Assembly: GCF_016900095.1 (NCBI RefSeq)
Contig: NZ_JACJJP010000009.1
Span: 1 to 64,000, forward strand
Direction: 5' to 3'
From: Gemmiger formicilis
GTDB lineage: Bacteria > Bacillota > Clostridia > Oscillospirales > Ruminococcaceae
Length of the DNA: 64,000 nucleotides
The notes below the pieces were generated by a model. That model was not told the origin of the DNA. It saw only the letters and a list, made by a program, of their open reading frames with translations, and ran no database searches. How positions within the stretch are numbered: the stretch's first letter is position 1; the number at the start of each line of letters is the position of its first letter. Below, one piece after another: positions 44,552 to 53,663 of the stretch. A program made the translations under genes and the position numbers.

Positions 44552-45393
44552 AAAAGATTCTTGTGACCGGCGCTGCCGGATACATCGGCCGCCATGTTGT
44601 CAAAACGGCTCTTGATATGGGATATGAGGTGATTGCCGCCGACTTTTCCTTCAAGGGAATAGACGAGCGTGCGGAATTCTGCGATGTTCCCCTTTTCAGC
44701 GGAGATAAAAATATTTACCGTGCCATGGGCAGTCCCGATGTCTGCATCCATATGGCGTGGCGCGATGGGTTCCGTCATAACGCGCCCAGCCACATGGAGG
44801 ACCTGTCCAACCATGTGGTATTTCTGAACAACATGGCCGCCGGAGGGCTTCCGTCTCTTTCGGTGATGGGCACCATGCACGAAGTCGGTTACTGGGAAGG
44901 CCCCATCAAAGCGGACACCCCCTGTAACCCGCAAAGCCAGTATGGCATTGCCAAAAATGCGCTTCGCCAGAGTCTGATGCTCTCTCTGGCCAACTGCCCC
45001 TGCCGCCTGCATTGGCTGCGGGCCTACTATATTACCGGTGACGAGGCCCACGGCAGTTCCATTTTTGCCAAGATCTCCCAGGCGGAACTGGATGGAAAAA
45101 AGACCTTCCCCTTCACCAGCGGCAAGAACCTGTACGATTTTATCGATGTGGATGAACTGGCCCGCATGATTGTGGCTGCCAGCGTTCAGGAAACTTTTGA
45201 CGGGATCATCAATGTCTGCACCGGCAAGCCTGTTTCTCTGGCACAACGGGTTGAGCAATTCCTGAAGGACAAGAACTATAAAATCAAACTGGACTATGGT
45301 GCCTTCCCGGACCGCCCGTACGACAGCCCCGGCGTGTGGGGCGATCCCACCGAAATTGAACAGATTATGCGGGATGCCGGCCTGAACGGTTAA
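44548..45393 (+). CDS. NAD-dependent epimerase/dehydratase (extended SDR)
   Basis: The 281-residue protein has the Rossmann motif GAAGYIG (8-14) and the catalytic Tyr132 and Lys136 (YGIAK). FIDVDELARMIVAA marks the substrate domain. It probably makes or interconverts the nucleotide sugar used by the neighbouring transferases. Its exact reaction (4-epimerase, reductase or dehydratase) is not clear, and at 281 residues it is a little shorter than GalE. Confidence 0.82.
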   Translation: MKKILVTGAAGYIGRHVVKTALDMGYEVIAADFSFKGIDERAEFCDVPLFSGDKNIYRAMGSPDVCIHMAWRDGFRHNAPSHMEDLSNHVVFLNNMAAGGLPSLSVMGTMHEVGYWEGPIKADTPCNPQSQYGIAKNALRQSLMLSLANCPCRLHWLRAYYITGDEAHGSSIFAKISQAELDGKKTFPFTSGKNLYDFIDVDELARMIVAASVQETFDGIINVCTGKPVSLAQRVEQFLKDKNYKIKLDYGAFPDRPYDSPGVWGDPTEIEQIMRDAGLNG

Positions 45394-45415
45394 ACCAAAA
45401 TCGAAAGGATACTCC

Positions 45416-47362
45416 ATGAAACGACTGGGAATCTTCTTTTTCTTTGAGAAGCAAGGGTATGTGGACGATTTTATCGTGTACTACCTGAATGATCTTGTCA
45501 AAAATCTAAGCGAACTGGTCGTCGTCTGTAACGGCAAACTCAGCGAACAGGGGCGCAAGGCGTTCGAACGTTTTACCGACAACATCATCGTCCGGGAGAA
45601 TAAAGGGCTGGATGTGTGGGCCTATAAAACCGCCCTGGATCAGTATGGCTGGCAGCGCCTGAGTGAGTTTGACGAGGTTGTCATGACCAACTCTACCTTA
45701 ATGGGGCCTGTCCGTCCGCTTCAGGAAATGTTTGACGCTATGGCGGAAAAGCCGGAGCTGGATTTCTGGGGTCTGACCATCCATCATGGTGCGGAAGGCA
45801 ATCCTTTCAAAGGCAAGCATATCTACGATTATCTGCCTGTACACATCCAGTCCCATTTTATTGTCTACCGCAAAAAGTTCATCCAGTCTGTCGATTTGCA
45901 GAAATATTGGGACGAAATGCCCATGATCACCGGCTATACTGACTCAGTGCAGCGGTACGAATCGGTCTTTACCAAAATGTTTGCGGATAAAGGGTACGAG
46001 TGGGACGTGTATGTCAACACCGATGACCTGAAAACCTTTACCGATTACCCCCTGCTGGTATGTCCGGCCAGGCTGCTGCGAGACAAAAAATGCCCGCTGT
46101 TCAAACGACGCAGCTTTATGCATGATTATGAAGCGTATCTGAACGATACGGCAGGGGAGCCCGTGCGGGAATTGTATGCCTATCTGCGGGACCACACCTC
46201 CTATCCTTTGGAACTGATCTGGTCCAACATGATCCGCACCATGCATCCCTTCGACTTCACCCGGAATTTGGGCCTGACCCGTTTGATCATGCCGACGGCG
46301 CAGGATGCATCCTGCGCCGAGAAGGTCCGCAAAAGCCGCCGGATTGCGCTGGCTATGCATCTGTACTTTATGGACATGTTGCCGCAAAGTATGGATTTTG
46401 CCAGAAATATGCCGCCGGAGACCGATGTTTATATTTCCACGGACAGCGAAGAAAAGAAGCGGCAGATCGAGCAGGCATTCTCCGGATTGCCGCTGAACAG
46501 TGTAACGGTTCTGGTTGTGGAGAATCGCGGCCGCGACGTTGCTGCCTTCCTGTGCGATCTGGCCCCTCATCTGAAGGGGTACGACTATGCCTGCTTTATG
46601 CATGACAAAAAAGCCATCCAGACCAAACCGGGCAGCGTGGGTGCCAGCTTTGGGTATGTCTGCAACGAGAATATCTGTAAAAATGCCGATCATGTGCTGA
46701 ACATTCTGTGCGAGTTCGAGAAGGATCCCCGCCTTGGCATTCTGTGCCCTCCTTTCCCGACCCATGGTCTGTATTTCATGAACATGTGTTCCAACGGCTG
46801 GGGCCCGAACTTTGACAACACCAAGCAGCTGCTCAAGACATTGGGACTGAATGTGCCCATCTCGGGGGAGAAAGCACCTCTGGCGCCTTTCGGCAGCGTA
46901 TTCTGGTTCCGCCCGGCTGCGCTGGCCCCTCTGTTCGATCATGGCTGGAAGCATGACGATTTTCCGCCGGAACCGTTGCCGCAGGACGGCACCATCAGCC
47001 ATGCCATTGAGCGTGTGTATCCCTTTGTTGCCCAGGGAGCTGGATACTATCCCGCCGAGGTGATGAGCACGGAATTTGCCGTTTCCCGCTGCGATGCCAT
47101 GCAGGCATATGCCTCCGGTCTGATCCGGCCGCTGGCGCGTGTTTTCAACTGCACCACCTTCGGCAGCGCGGCGCAATCTGCCATCGCTTTTTCGCACAAG
47201 CGGCATTTTGGCATGTTCCGTTTCTATGGTCCTTATTCCAACAGCCGCCGGCGCCGTACCCGCAACTGGCTGCGGGACCGGCTTCCGAATAATGTCTATT
47301 GGGGCATGATGCACGCCAAACGTGCCGTGTTTGGTCCTCATGGGGCTCCTTACGAAGAGTAA
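45416..47362 (+). CDS. RgpF-like rhamnan synthesis family protein, two-domain
   Basis: The 648-residue protein carries two RgpF-type (PF05045) halves. The first (1-270) has IVRENKGLDVWAYKTAL, MTNSTLMGPVRPL and LDFWGLT. The second (300-600) has VENRGRDVAAFLCDL, CFMHDKKA and LGILCPPFP with APFGSVFWFRPAAL. RgpF proteins elongate rhamnose-glucose polysaccharides in streptococci, so an alpha-rhamnosyl or related transferase role is likely. It is followed 6 bases later by a paralogue. Confidence 0.85.
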   Translation: MKRLGIFFFFEKQGYVDDFIVYYLNDLVKNLSELVVVCNGKLSEQGRKAFERFTDNIIVRENKGLDVWAYKTALDQYGWQRLSEFDEVVMTNSTLMGPVRPLQEMFDAMAEKPELDFWGLTIHHGAEGNPFKGKHIYDYLPVHIQSHFIVYRKKFIQSVDLQKYWDEMPMITGYTDSVQRYESVFTKMFADKGYEWDVYVNTDDLKTFTDYPLLVCPARLLRDKKCPLFKRRSFMHDYEAYLNDTAGEPVRELYAYLRDHTSYPLELIWSNMIRTMHPFDFTRNLGLTRLIMPTAQDASCAEKVRKSRRIALAMHLYFMDMLPQSMDFARNMPPETDVYISTDSEEKKRQIEQAFSGLPLNSVTVLVVENRGRDVAAFLCDLAPHLKGYDYACFMHDKKAIQTKPGSVGASFGYVCNENICKNADHVLNILCEFEKDPRLGILCPPFPTHGLYFMNMCSNGWGPNFDNTKQLLKTLGLNVPISGEKAPLAPFGSVFWFRPAALAPLFDHGWKHDDFPPEPLPQDGTISHAIERVYPFVAQGAGYYPAEVMSTEFAVSRCDAMQAYASGLIRPLARVFNCTTFGSAAQSAIAFSHKRHFGMFRFYGPYSNSRRRRTRNWLRDRLPNNVYWGMMHAKRAVFGPHGAPYEE

Positions 47363-47368
47363 TTCATT

Positions 47369-48862
47369 TTGACTATGAACAACCGACTCGTGATCTATTT
47401 CCACTATGACCCGAACGGGCAGGCCGACTCGGCCTGCCGTTTTGCGGTACGTGCCATGCGGAAACAGGCGCGAGCCTTTTTGTTTGTGACAAACGGAACT
47501 CTCCAGGCCCAAAGTCGGCAATGGCTGGAAGAAAATCAGATTCGCTATCTGGAGCGGGAAAACACCGGTCTGGACGTGGGCGCCTACAAGGCTGCCCTGC
47601 AGCATGTCGGACGCCAGGCAATGGACGACTTTGACGAAGTCATTCTGATGAATTATACACTGGCCGGTCCTGTCCGGCCGCTGGCACAGATGTTTGAACG
47701 GATGGACGCCCGCAAGGATCTGGATTTCTGGGGATTGAGCCGTCACTACGCCATGCGCAGCCGACGTTTCGGCAAACGCGGTGAGGTTCCGGAACACATT
47801 CAGTCACACTTTATTGCCGTACGTCGGCGGATGTACGCCGACTTCTGGGCGTACTGGCAGAAAATCCCTCTGCCGGGCAGCTACGAGGACTCCATCCGCT
47901 TTCACGAAAGCCGCTTCACCGCGCACTTTGCCAAGCTTGGCTACCGCTGGGATACTTTCGTGGACGGAGATGCCTGGCGCGGTATTTTTGTCAATCCCAT
48001 CATGGCATGCCCGCGGGAATTGATTGTGCGGGAAAACTGTCCTTTCTTCAAGCGGCGCAGTTTCTTTACCCCCTATGCGGATGAGCTGCGCCGGACGGAC
48101 GGGCGTGCCGCTGCGGAGCTTTATGCCTATCTGCAGCAGGAAAGCGATTTTCCGGTAGATGCACTGATTGCTGACTTGCTGCCTGTGCAGCCTTTGGCAT
48201 ACATGGCGCAGAACCTGCATTGGCATTATCTGTTTGCCCCGGCAAACGGTGTGACTTCCACTCCGATCACTCCCTTGACAACACCGGAATTGGCCCAGGG
48301 TGTTCAGCTTCGGTCCGATACGCTTTACAGCATTTCTCTCCCTGTGACCGCAGAGGGAGCAGCGGCTTGGTACGAAAGGAATCTTGCTTGGGACCCGGGA
48401 ACAGCAGCTGCAGCGTTGGCATTGTTTGAAGAACATGCCGGACTGGGTGTCCTGGGCCCTGCCTTGCCGCTGTATCCGGATATGGCAAGAGCAAAGCGCA
48501 AGCAATGGCAGCGGAATCTGCCATACCTGAAAGAAAAACTACAAACATTGCAGCTTGGCATACCTCTGGCGGAAGACCTGCCCCTGCCGTTACCGAACGG
48601 TGGTTGGCTCCTGCTGCGCGGGGCTGCTTTTCCCGACGGCATACCGCCGATTTCCCGCAAGGCCGACTTCTGGCTTTTGCCATTGCTGGCCCAAAAGAAC
48701 GGCTACTTTTCCGCCACAGCGGAAAGTCCGGAACAGGCAATCGCTCGCAAAGATGTATACGAGGCCGGCTTTTGGCCGGTACAGACGGTGGCCGGAGCAG
48801 GTAAACTGCTTGCCCGGCGAATCAAACACCGATTGACATGCCGCAAGGAGGGTGACGAATGA
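47369..48862 (+). CDS. RgpF-like paralogue with reduced second domain
   Basis: The 497-residue protein repeats the first RgpF half (ENTGLDVGAYKAAL, MNYTLAGPVRPL, LDFWGLSRHY, IQSHFIAVRRRM). The second half is shortened: it keeps a block like LGVLGPALPLYPD and GGWLLLRGAAF but has lost the ENRGRDVAAFL...FMHDKK section present in its neighbour. That suggests an altered or regulatory second domain. TTG 47369 is favoured by the weak GAAGAG site 9 bases upstream; ATG 47375 is possible. The end overlaps the acyltransferase by 4 bases. Confidence 0.78.
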   Translation: MTMNNRLVIYFHYDPNGQADSACRFAVRAMRKQARAFLFVTNGTLQAQSRQWLEENQIRYLERENTGLDVGAYKAALQHVGRQAMDDFDEVILMNYTLAGPVRPLAQMFERMDARKDLDFWGLSRHYAMRSRRFGKRGEVPEHIQSHFIAVRRRMYADFWAYWQKIPLPGSYEDSIRFHESRFTAHFAKLGYRWDTFVDGDAWRGIFVNPIMACPRELIVRENCPFFKRRSFFTPYADELRRTDGRAAAELYAYLQQESDFPVDALIADLLPVQPLAYMAQNLHWHYLFAPANGVTSTPITPLTTPELAQGVQLRSDTLYSISLPVTAEGAAAWYERNLAWDPGTAAAALALFEEHAGLGVLGPALPLYPDMARAKRKQWQRNLPYLKEKLQTLQLGIPLAEDLPLPLPNGGWLLLRGAAFPDGIPPISRKADFWLLPLLAQKNGYFSATAESPEQAIARKDVYEAGFWPVQTVAGAGKLLARRIKHRLTCRKEGDE

Positions 48863-49869
48863 AAAAACCGCGGCTTTTTTATCTGGATCTGATTCGTACG
48901 GTGGCGTTGATCAGCATCCTGATCATTCATTTCAATGCCTCGGTCACCGGATATTTCACCTTGCCGCACAAGCTGTTTACCAGCACCTTGCCTTTTGGAA
49001 TTTATCTGGGAGATTTCGGCTCCACCTTGTTTTTCATCGTTTCCGGCGCTTCTTTGTGCTACACGGCTCCGGAACGCTTTGACCCGATTGGGTTTTACAA
49101 AAAACGATGCCGGGCTGTTTACCCCATGTTCTGGCTGGCCTGGGCCATCTGCTTTTCCATCCGCTTTGTTTCCCGGCCCGGATACTACGCCGGCGCCCGA
49201 ACCGTCACTCTGATTCTCACCATTCTCGGTTTGGACAACTTTGCTGTGGCCGCCGGTTGGGTCGGTCAGGATTTCGCCTGTGTGGGCGAATGGTTCCTGG
49301 GCAGTATCCTGTTTCTGTATCTACTTTTCCCGCTGCTTTTGTGGGGGTGCCGCAAGCATCCGTGGGTGACCTTTCTGCTGACCTGTGCCTTCGGTGTTTC
49401 CGTCCATCTTATGGGGTGGGATGCAAGGCTGGTGGCCATCCACCTGCCGGAATTCTTCTTTGGCATGTTGTTGGTGACCATGACACGGAAACGGCAGATT
49501 CTGCTGGCAGCGGCGGCGACCGTTTTGCTGGGCAGCCAGACACTTTTGGGGGGATGGGACACAAAAATCGTATGCGCTCTTTTTGGGGCTGTGGTTTTTG
49601 TGGTGCTCATTTTTGTGGCCGATTGCATCGGGTTCGGCCCTGTGCGGCGGCTGTGCGCGCTGCTGGGCAAATATTCCTACGCCGTTTTTTTGGTGCACCA
49701 TGTCATTATACTGCGCCTTGTGGAAGGCTTTGATCTGGGCGCTTTGACCCGCCGTGACACGGCTCTGTTGTTTTTCGCCTATCTGGTGTTCACGGCGATG
49801 GCAGCTTCCGTCTTGCATTGGCTGGATGGCAAGGTACGCACCGGATTTTCCCATCTTGTACATGGCTGA
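48859..49869 (+). CDS. acyltransferase family 3 membrane protein
   Basis: The 336-residue protein has about ten hydrophobic helices and begins FYLDLIRTVALISILIIHFNAS, with the conserved R-x10-H of acyltransferase_3 proteins (Arg13, His24). These enzymes O-acetylate or otherwise acylate cell-surface glycans. As the last gene of the cluster it probably decorates the glycan made by the upstream transferases. No polymerase or flippase gene follows. Confidence 0.87.
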   Translation: MKKPRLFYLDLIRTVALISILIIHFNASVTGYFTLPHKLFTSTLPFGIYLGDFGSTLFFIVSGASLCYTAPERFDPIGFYKKRCRAVYPMFWLAWAICFSIRFVSRPGYYAGARTVTLILTILGLDNFAVAAGWVGQDFACVGEWFLGSILFLYLLFPLLLWGCRKHPWVTFLLTCAFGVSVHLMGWDARLVAIHLPEFFFGMLLVTMTRKRQILLAAAATVLLGSQTLLGGWDTKIVCALFGAVVFVVLIFVADCIGFGPVRRLCALLGKYSYAVFLVHHVIILRLVEGFDLGALTRRDTALLFFAYLVFTAMAASVLHWLDGKVRTGFSHLVHG

Positions 49870-49898
49870 AAATTTGCTGGTTTTGCTCGCCGTGTCTC

Positions 49899-49927
49899 TG
49901 TACAAAGGCCGGCGTGTACGGTATAAT
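49899..49927 (+). promoter_or_regulatory. hprK promoter
   Basis: TGTACA (49899-49904, four of six matches), a 17-base spacer and TATAAT (49922-49927) lie 64 bases upstream of the GTG start of hprK. Confidence 0.65.
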
Positions 49928-49990
49928 ATTTAGTAAATATGGCAAAGCCTCCGGCGTTGCCGCATATCGTTTTGAAAGGGGAGAACACCT

Positions 49991-50926
49991 GTGGCGCAAT
50001 TTTCTGTAACTCTGGCCAAACTGGCGGAAGAGTCCAACCTGGCAATCGCCTACACCCCCAAAGACCTGAAGGAAATCAAGGTCTATTCCGCAGAGGTCTA
50101 CCGCCCCGGTATTATGCTTGCCGGGTATTATCAGTATTTTGACAACACACGCATCCAGATCATTGGTCTGACGGAGCTGTCCTATCTGGAAGAGCTGGAT
50201 CCCGCCATCCGCCGTACCCACCTGGAAAAACTTTTCTCCTTTGTGCCGCCGGCGGTCATTGTATCCCGCGGCATGACACCACCGCCCGAAATGTTTGAGT
50301 TTGCCAAGCAATACGGGGTGCCGCTGCTTCTCTCGGAAGAGATGACCTCGGTACTGATGATTACCCTGATCACCACCTTGAATACCGAACTGGCGCCGCG
50401 CATCACCCGCCACGGTGTGTTGGTGGAAGTGTACGGCGAAGGCATCCTGATTCTGGGTGATTCCGGTGTGGGCAAAAGCGAAACCGCCATTGAACTTGTC
50501 AAACGCGGTCATCGTCTGATTGCGGACGACGCTGTGGAACTGCGCAAGGTATCCAGCCGCAAAATCATGGGCATGGCTCCCGAAAACATCCGCCACTTCA
50601 TTGAGCTGCGCGGCATTGGTATCATCAATGTGGCTCGCCTGTTTGGCGCCGGTGCCGTCAAAAACAGCGTGGAAGTAGAAATGGTGGTGGAGCTGGAACC
50701 CTGGGAACGGACCAAGAACTACGACCGTACCGGTCTGGAACATGACAGTTACGACATCCTGGGTGTCAATGTGCCCAGCATGTTGATTCCGGTGATGCCC
50801 GGTCGAAATCTGGCCGTCATTCTGGAAACGGCTGCCATCAACAATCGTCAGAAAGAGATGGGCTACAACGCTGCGCAGGATCTGCTGAACAGCCTGGGCC
50901 TGCAAAACGATATTACCGGATTTTGA
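49991..50926 (+). CDS. hprK: HPr kinase/phosphorylase
   Basis: HprK phosphorylates Ser46 of HPr and reverses the reaction, setting carbon catabolite control. The 311-residue product has the catalytic His141, the P-loop GDSGVGKS (156-163) and the HprK signature LRGIGIINVARLFG. GTG 49991 follows GGGGAG. The genes downstream (ROK kinase, rapZ, pfkA) also concern sugar metabolism and its links to the cell wall, as in many Bacillota. The tetrapeptide-like EIIA protein elsewhere in the window could be one of the PTS parts affected. Confidence 0.95.
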   Translation: MAQFSVTLAKLAEESNLAIAYTPKDLKEIKVYSAEVYRPGIMLAGYYQYFDNTRIQIIGLTELSYLEELDPAIRRTHLEKLFSFVPPAVIVSRGMTPPPEMFEFAKQYGVPLLLSEEMTSVLMITLITTLNTELAPRITRHGVLVEVYGEGILILGDSGVGKSETAIELVKRGHRLIADDAVELRKVSSRKIMGMAPENIRHFIELRGIGIINVARLFGAGAVKNSVEVEMVVELEPWERTKNYDRTGLEHDSYDILGVNVPSMLIPVMPGRNLAVILETAAINNRQKEMGYNAAQDLLNSLGLQNDITGF

Positions 50927-50960
50927 TTTACAACGATAACGAAGTGAGGAACCTGTCCGC

Positions 50961-51710
50961 ATGCAAGTAATTGCTGATCTGCATACCCATACCCTGTGTG
51001 CATCCCACGCTTTTCATACCGCACTGGAGATGGCCGATGCCGCACAAGACCTCGGTTACCGCGCCCTGGCTTTGACCGACCACGCACCGGCTATGCCGGA
51101 CGCACCGCATATCTGGCACTTTGGCAACTGGAACACCATGCCGCGCACCATCGGGAATGTGGTCATGCTGTATGGGGCGGAAGCCAATGTCATGGATACC
51201 AAAGGAAATCTGGATTTACCGGACCGGATTTTGTCGGGCCTGGACTGGGTGGTCGCCTCCATCCACAGCCCCTGCATTCCGGGACTTCTGACCGAGAAAG
51301 AGGCCAACCGGCTTTGGCTTGCGGTGGCGGAAAATCCCTATGTGGACTGCATCGGACATTCGGAGCAGCAGCATTACCGCTACGATTATGATCTTGTAAC
51401 CAAGGCATTTGCCCGGAACAACAAGGTGGTGGAACTGAACGGAAACTCGTTCCAGGTGCGTAAGGACGGCATTCCCAATATGCGGGAACTGCTGAAGGCA
51501 TGTCTGAAGAATGGCTGCCGGGTTTCCCTGGACACCGATGCGCACAGCATCCGGCAGTTACGGGAAAACATGGCTGGTCTGTTTGCTCTGGTAGAGGAAC
51601 TTCGCTTCCCGCAGGAACTGATCGTAAACGCTTCTGCGGAAAATCTGGTTGCGGAATTGGTGCGACACCACCGTGGGTGTGCACAAGAAATAGGAGGCAT
51701 TTTACTATGA
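50961..51710 (+). CDS. PHP-domain phosphatase (YcdX-like)
   Basis: The 249-residue protein has metal-binding PHP motifs: DLHTHTLCASH (6-16), LALTDHAPAMP, GAEANVMD, VASIHSP, DCIGHSE and DTDAHSI. YcdX-like PHP proteins are zinc-dependent phosphoesterases; the substrate here is unknown. The stop codon overlaps the ROK start (ATGA), giving a coupled pair. Confidence 0.86.
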   Translation: MQVIADLHTHTLCASHAFHTALEMADAAQDLGYRALALTDHAPAMPDAPHIWHFGNWNTMPRTIGNVVMLYGAEANVMDTKGNLDLPDRILSGLDWVVASIHSPCIPGLLTEKEANRLWLAVAENPYVDCIGHSEQQHYRYDYDLVTKAFARNNKVVELNGNSFQVRKDGIPNMRELLKACLKNGCRVSLDTDAHSIRQLRENMAGLFALVEELRFPQELIVNASAENLVAELVRHHRGCAQEIGGILL

Positions 51711-52663
51711 GCCAGTATACCATCGGAATTGACCTGGGCGGCACAACCATGACCGCCGGTCTCGTCAATGAGAAATACGAGATTGTTTCCAAGCTGACCT
51801 GGGCGACCAGTCTTCCGCGTCCGGCCGACGATCTGGAGCACGCGCTGGCAGATTTGTGCCGCGCGGTTGCCAAGCAGGCAAAGGTAGGCTTTGATCAGGT
51901 GGCTTATGTGGGAATCGGTACCCCCGGCAGCGTGAATTTTACCACCGGTTTTGTAGGGTACAATACCAACTTCGGCTACTACGACTGGAACCTGGGCCCG
52001 GACATGGAAAAGCTGCTGGGCTGCAAAGTCTACGTGGAAAATGATGCAAACGCCGCCGCTTTCGGCGAATACCTGGCCGGCGGCGCCAAGGGATACCGGG
52101 ACGCTGTAATTGTAACCTTGGGTACCGGCATCGGCAGCGGCATCATCCTGGGCGGAAAAATCCTGCGTGGGTTCAATTTTGCCGCCGGTGAGATGGGCCA
52201 TACTGTCATTGTCAAGGACGGTCGTCCCTGCAATTGCGGCCGCCGCGGCTGCTGGGAGCGGTACGCCTCTGCCCGGGCGCTGAGCGAGGACACCAAGGAG
52301 GCCATGAAGAAGGATCCGGATACTCTGATGTGGAAGATTGCCGGAGATCTGGACCACGTAAACGCCAAGACCTCCTTTGACGCCATGGCTGCGGGCGATG
52401 CCTGCGGCAAGCGTGTGGTGGAGACCTGGCTGGAATATGTCGCCTGCGGCGTAGCCAACGTGGTCAACACGTTCCAGCCGGAAGTGATCTGCATCGGCGG
52501 CGGCGTGTCCAACCAGGGTGAAGTTCTGCTGGCTCCTGTCCGGGAGTACGTGGAACGGGAAACCCACAACATTACCACCGGGCGCAACCCGGTGATCAAT
52601 GCCTGCGTGCTGCGCAATGACGCCGGTGTGATCGGTGCCGCCGCCTTGGCGGATTCCATCTGA
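51707..52663 (+). CDS. ROK family glucokinase-like sugar kinase
   Basis: The 318-residue protein shows the phosphate loop IGIDLGGTTMTAG (7-19), the catalytic-region VENDANAAAFGE, and the zinc-binding ROK motif CNCGRRGCWERYAS (Cys175, Cys177, Cys182). The lack of an N-terminal helix-turn-helix argues for a kinase rather than a repressor. It likely phosphorylates glucose to feed glycolysis (pfkA is in the same region). GGAGG precedes the ATG by 9 bases. Confidence 0.9.
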   Translation: MSQYTIGIDLGGTTMTAGLVNEKYEIVSKLTWATSLPRPADDLEHALADLCRAVAKQAKVGFDQVAYVGIGTPGSVNFTTGFVGYNTNFGYYDWNLGPDMEKLLGCKVYVENDANAAAFGEYLAGGAKGYRDAVIVTLGTGIGSGIILGGKILRGFNFAAGEMGHTVIVKDGRPCNCGRRGCWERYASARALSEDTKEAMKKDPDTLMWKIAGDLDHVNAKTSFDAMAAGDACGKRVVETWLEYVACGVANVVNTFQPEVICIGGGVSNQGEVLLAPVREYVERETHNITTGRNPVINACVLRNDAGVIGAAALADSI

Positions 52664-52703
52664 ATCTTACATACACAAAACGTATCATAGGGGAGGGGCA
52701 AGC

Positions 52704-53630
52704 ATGATACAAGAGCCGATTGCCAATCTGCTGGACGCGATGGGCGCTGAGGCGTTGCCCTGTATTCATAACGAACCGTTGGATCGCCATACCACCTTCC
52801 GCATCGGCGGACCGGCCTGCGTGTTCTGCAAGCCGCGCACCGTGGTGGAGCTGGCCCGGACCTTGGAACTCTGCCATTCTTTCGGCGTTCGCACCTATCT
52901 GCTGGGCAACGGTTCCAACACATTATTTGCCGATGAAGGCTATGACGGCGCCGTCATCTGTCTGACTGACCTGAAGACCCGCAGCACAGCGCAGACGTTG
53001 CCGGATGGTAAAACCAGGCTCACTGCGGGGGCCGGAACTCTGCTGGTTTCGGTCTGTAACCGCGCTTTGGAACTGGGTCTCACCGGGCTGGAATTTGCAT
53101 TCGGAATTCCCGGTACAGTGGGCGGGGCCGTCTATATGAACGCCGGCGCTTACGGCGGCGAGATGAAGGACGTTCTTTCCAAAGTGACTTTTCTGGACGA
53201 AAACCTGAAATTGCAGACACTGCCTGTGAAGGAATTGGCTCTTGGTTATCGCACCAGTATCTTTGAACAACGAAATTGGTGTATTCTGGAAGCGGAGTTC
53301 GTTCTGGAACCCGGCAACCGGGAAGAGATTCAGGCACACATGCAGGATTTCATGGCCAGACGGCGGGAAAAGCAGCCTCTTGACATGCCTTCCGCCGGCA
53401 GCACCTTCAAACGTCCGGCGGGATGCTTTGCCGGGCAGTTGATTGAGCAATGCGGTCTGCGGGGCTTTTCGGTGGGCGGCGCCGCCGTCAGCTGCAAGCA
53501 TTGCGGCTTTGTTGTCAACACAGGCGGTGCCACCTGCGCCGATGTTGTGGAACTGACGGATAAAATCCGTGAAATTGTAAAGGAAAAGACCGGGCACGTT
53601 CTGGAACGTGAAATCCGGGTTGTGCGCTGA
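52704..53630 (+). CDS. murB: UDP-N-acetylenolpyruvoylglucosamine reductase
   Basis: MurB makes UDP-MurNAc for peptidoglycan. The 308-residue protein has the FAD-binding TTFRIGGPA and LGNGSNTLF motifs, FAFGIPGTVGGAVYMNAGAYG, the catalytic-serine region PSAGSTFKRP, and the C-terminal GFVVNTGGAT. The type II layout fits Gram-positives. GGGAGGGG before ATG 52704 sets the start and removes a longer frame that overlaps the ROK gene. Confidence 0.96.
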   Translation: MIQEPIANLLDAMGAEALPCIHNEPLDRHTTFRIGGPACVFCKPRTVVELARTLELCHSFGVRTYLLGNGSNTLFADEGYDGAVICLTDLKTRSTAQTLPDGKTRLTAGAGTLLVSVCNRALELGLTGLEFAFGIPGTVGGAVYMNAGAYGGEMKDVLSKVTFLDENLKLQTLPVKELALGYRTSIFEQRNWCILEAEFVLEPGNREEIQAHMQDFMARRREKQPLDMPSAGSTFKRPAGCFAGQLIEQCGLRGFSVGGAAVSCKHCGFVVNTGGATCADVVELTDKIREIVKEKTGHVLEREIRVVR

Positions 53631-53663
53631 CATCGGCTAGGCAGCGCGAAAGTGAGGGACTGG

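Noticed and set aside
39998-49869. Glycan cluster as part of a prophage or genomic island
   Set aside because: Base composition and codon use look like the neighbours, and no integrase, tRNA or direct repeats flank it.
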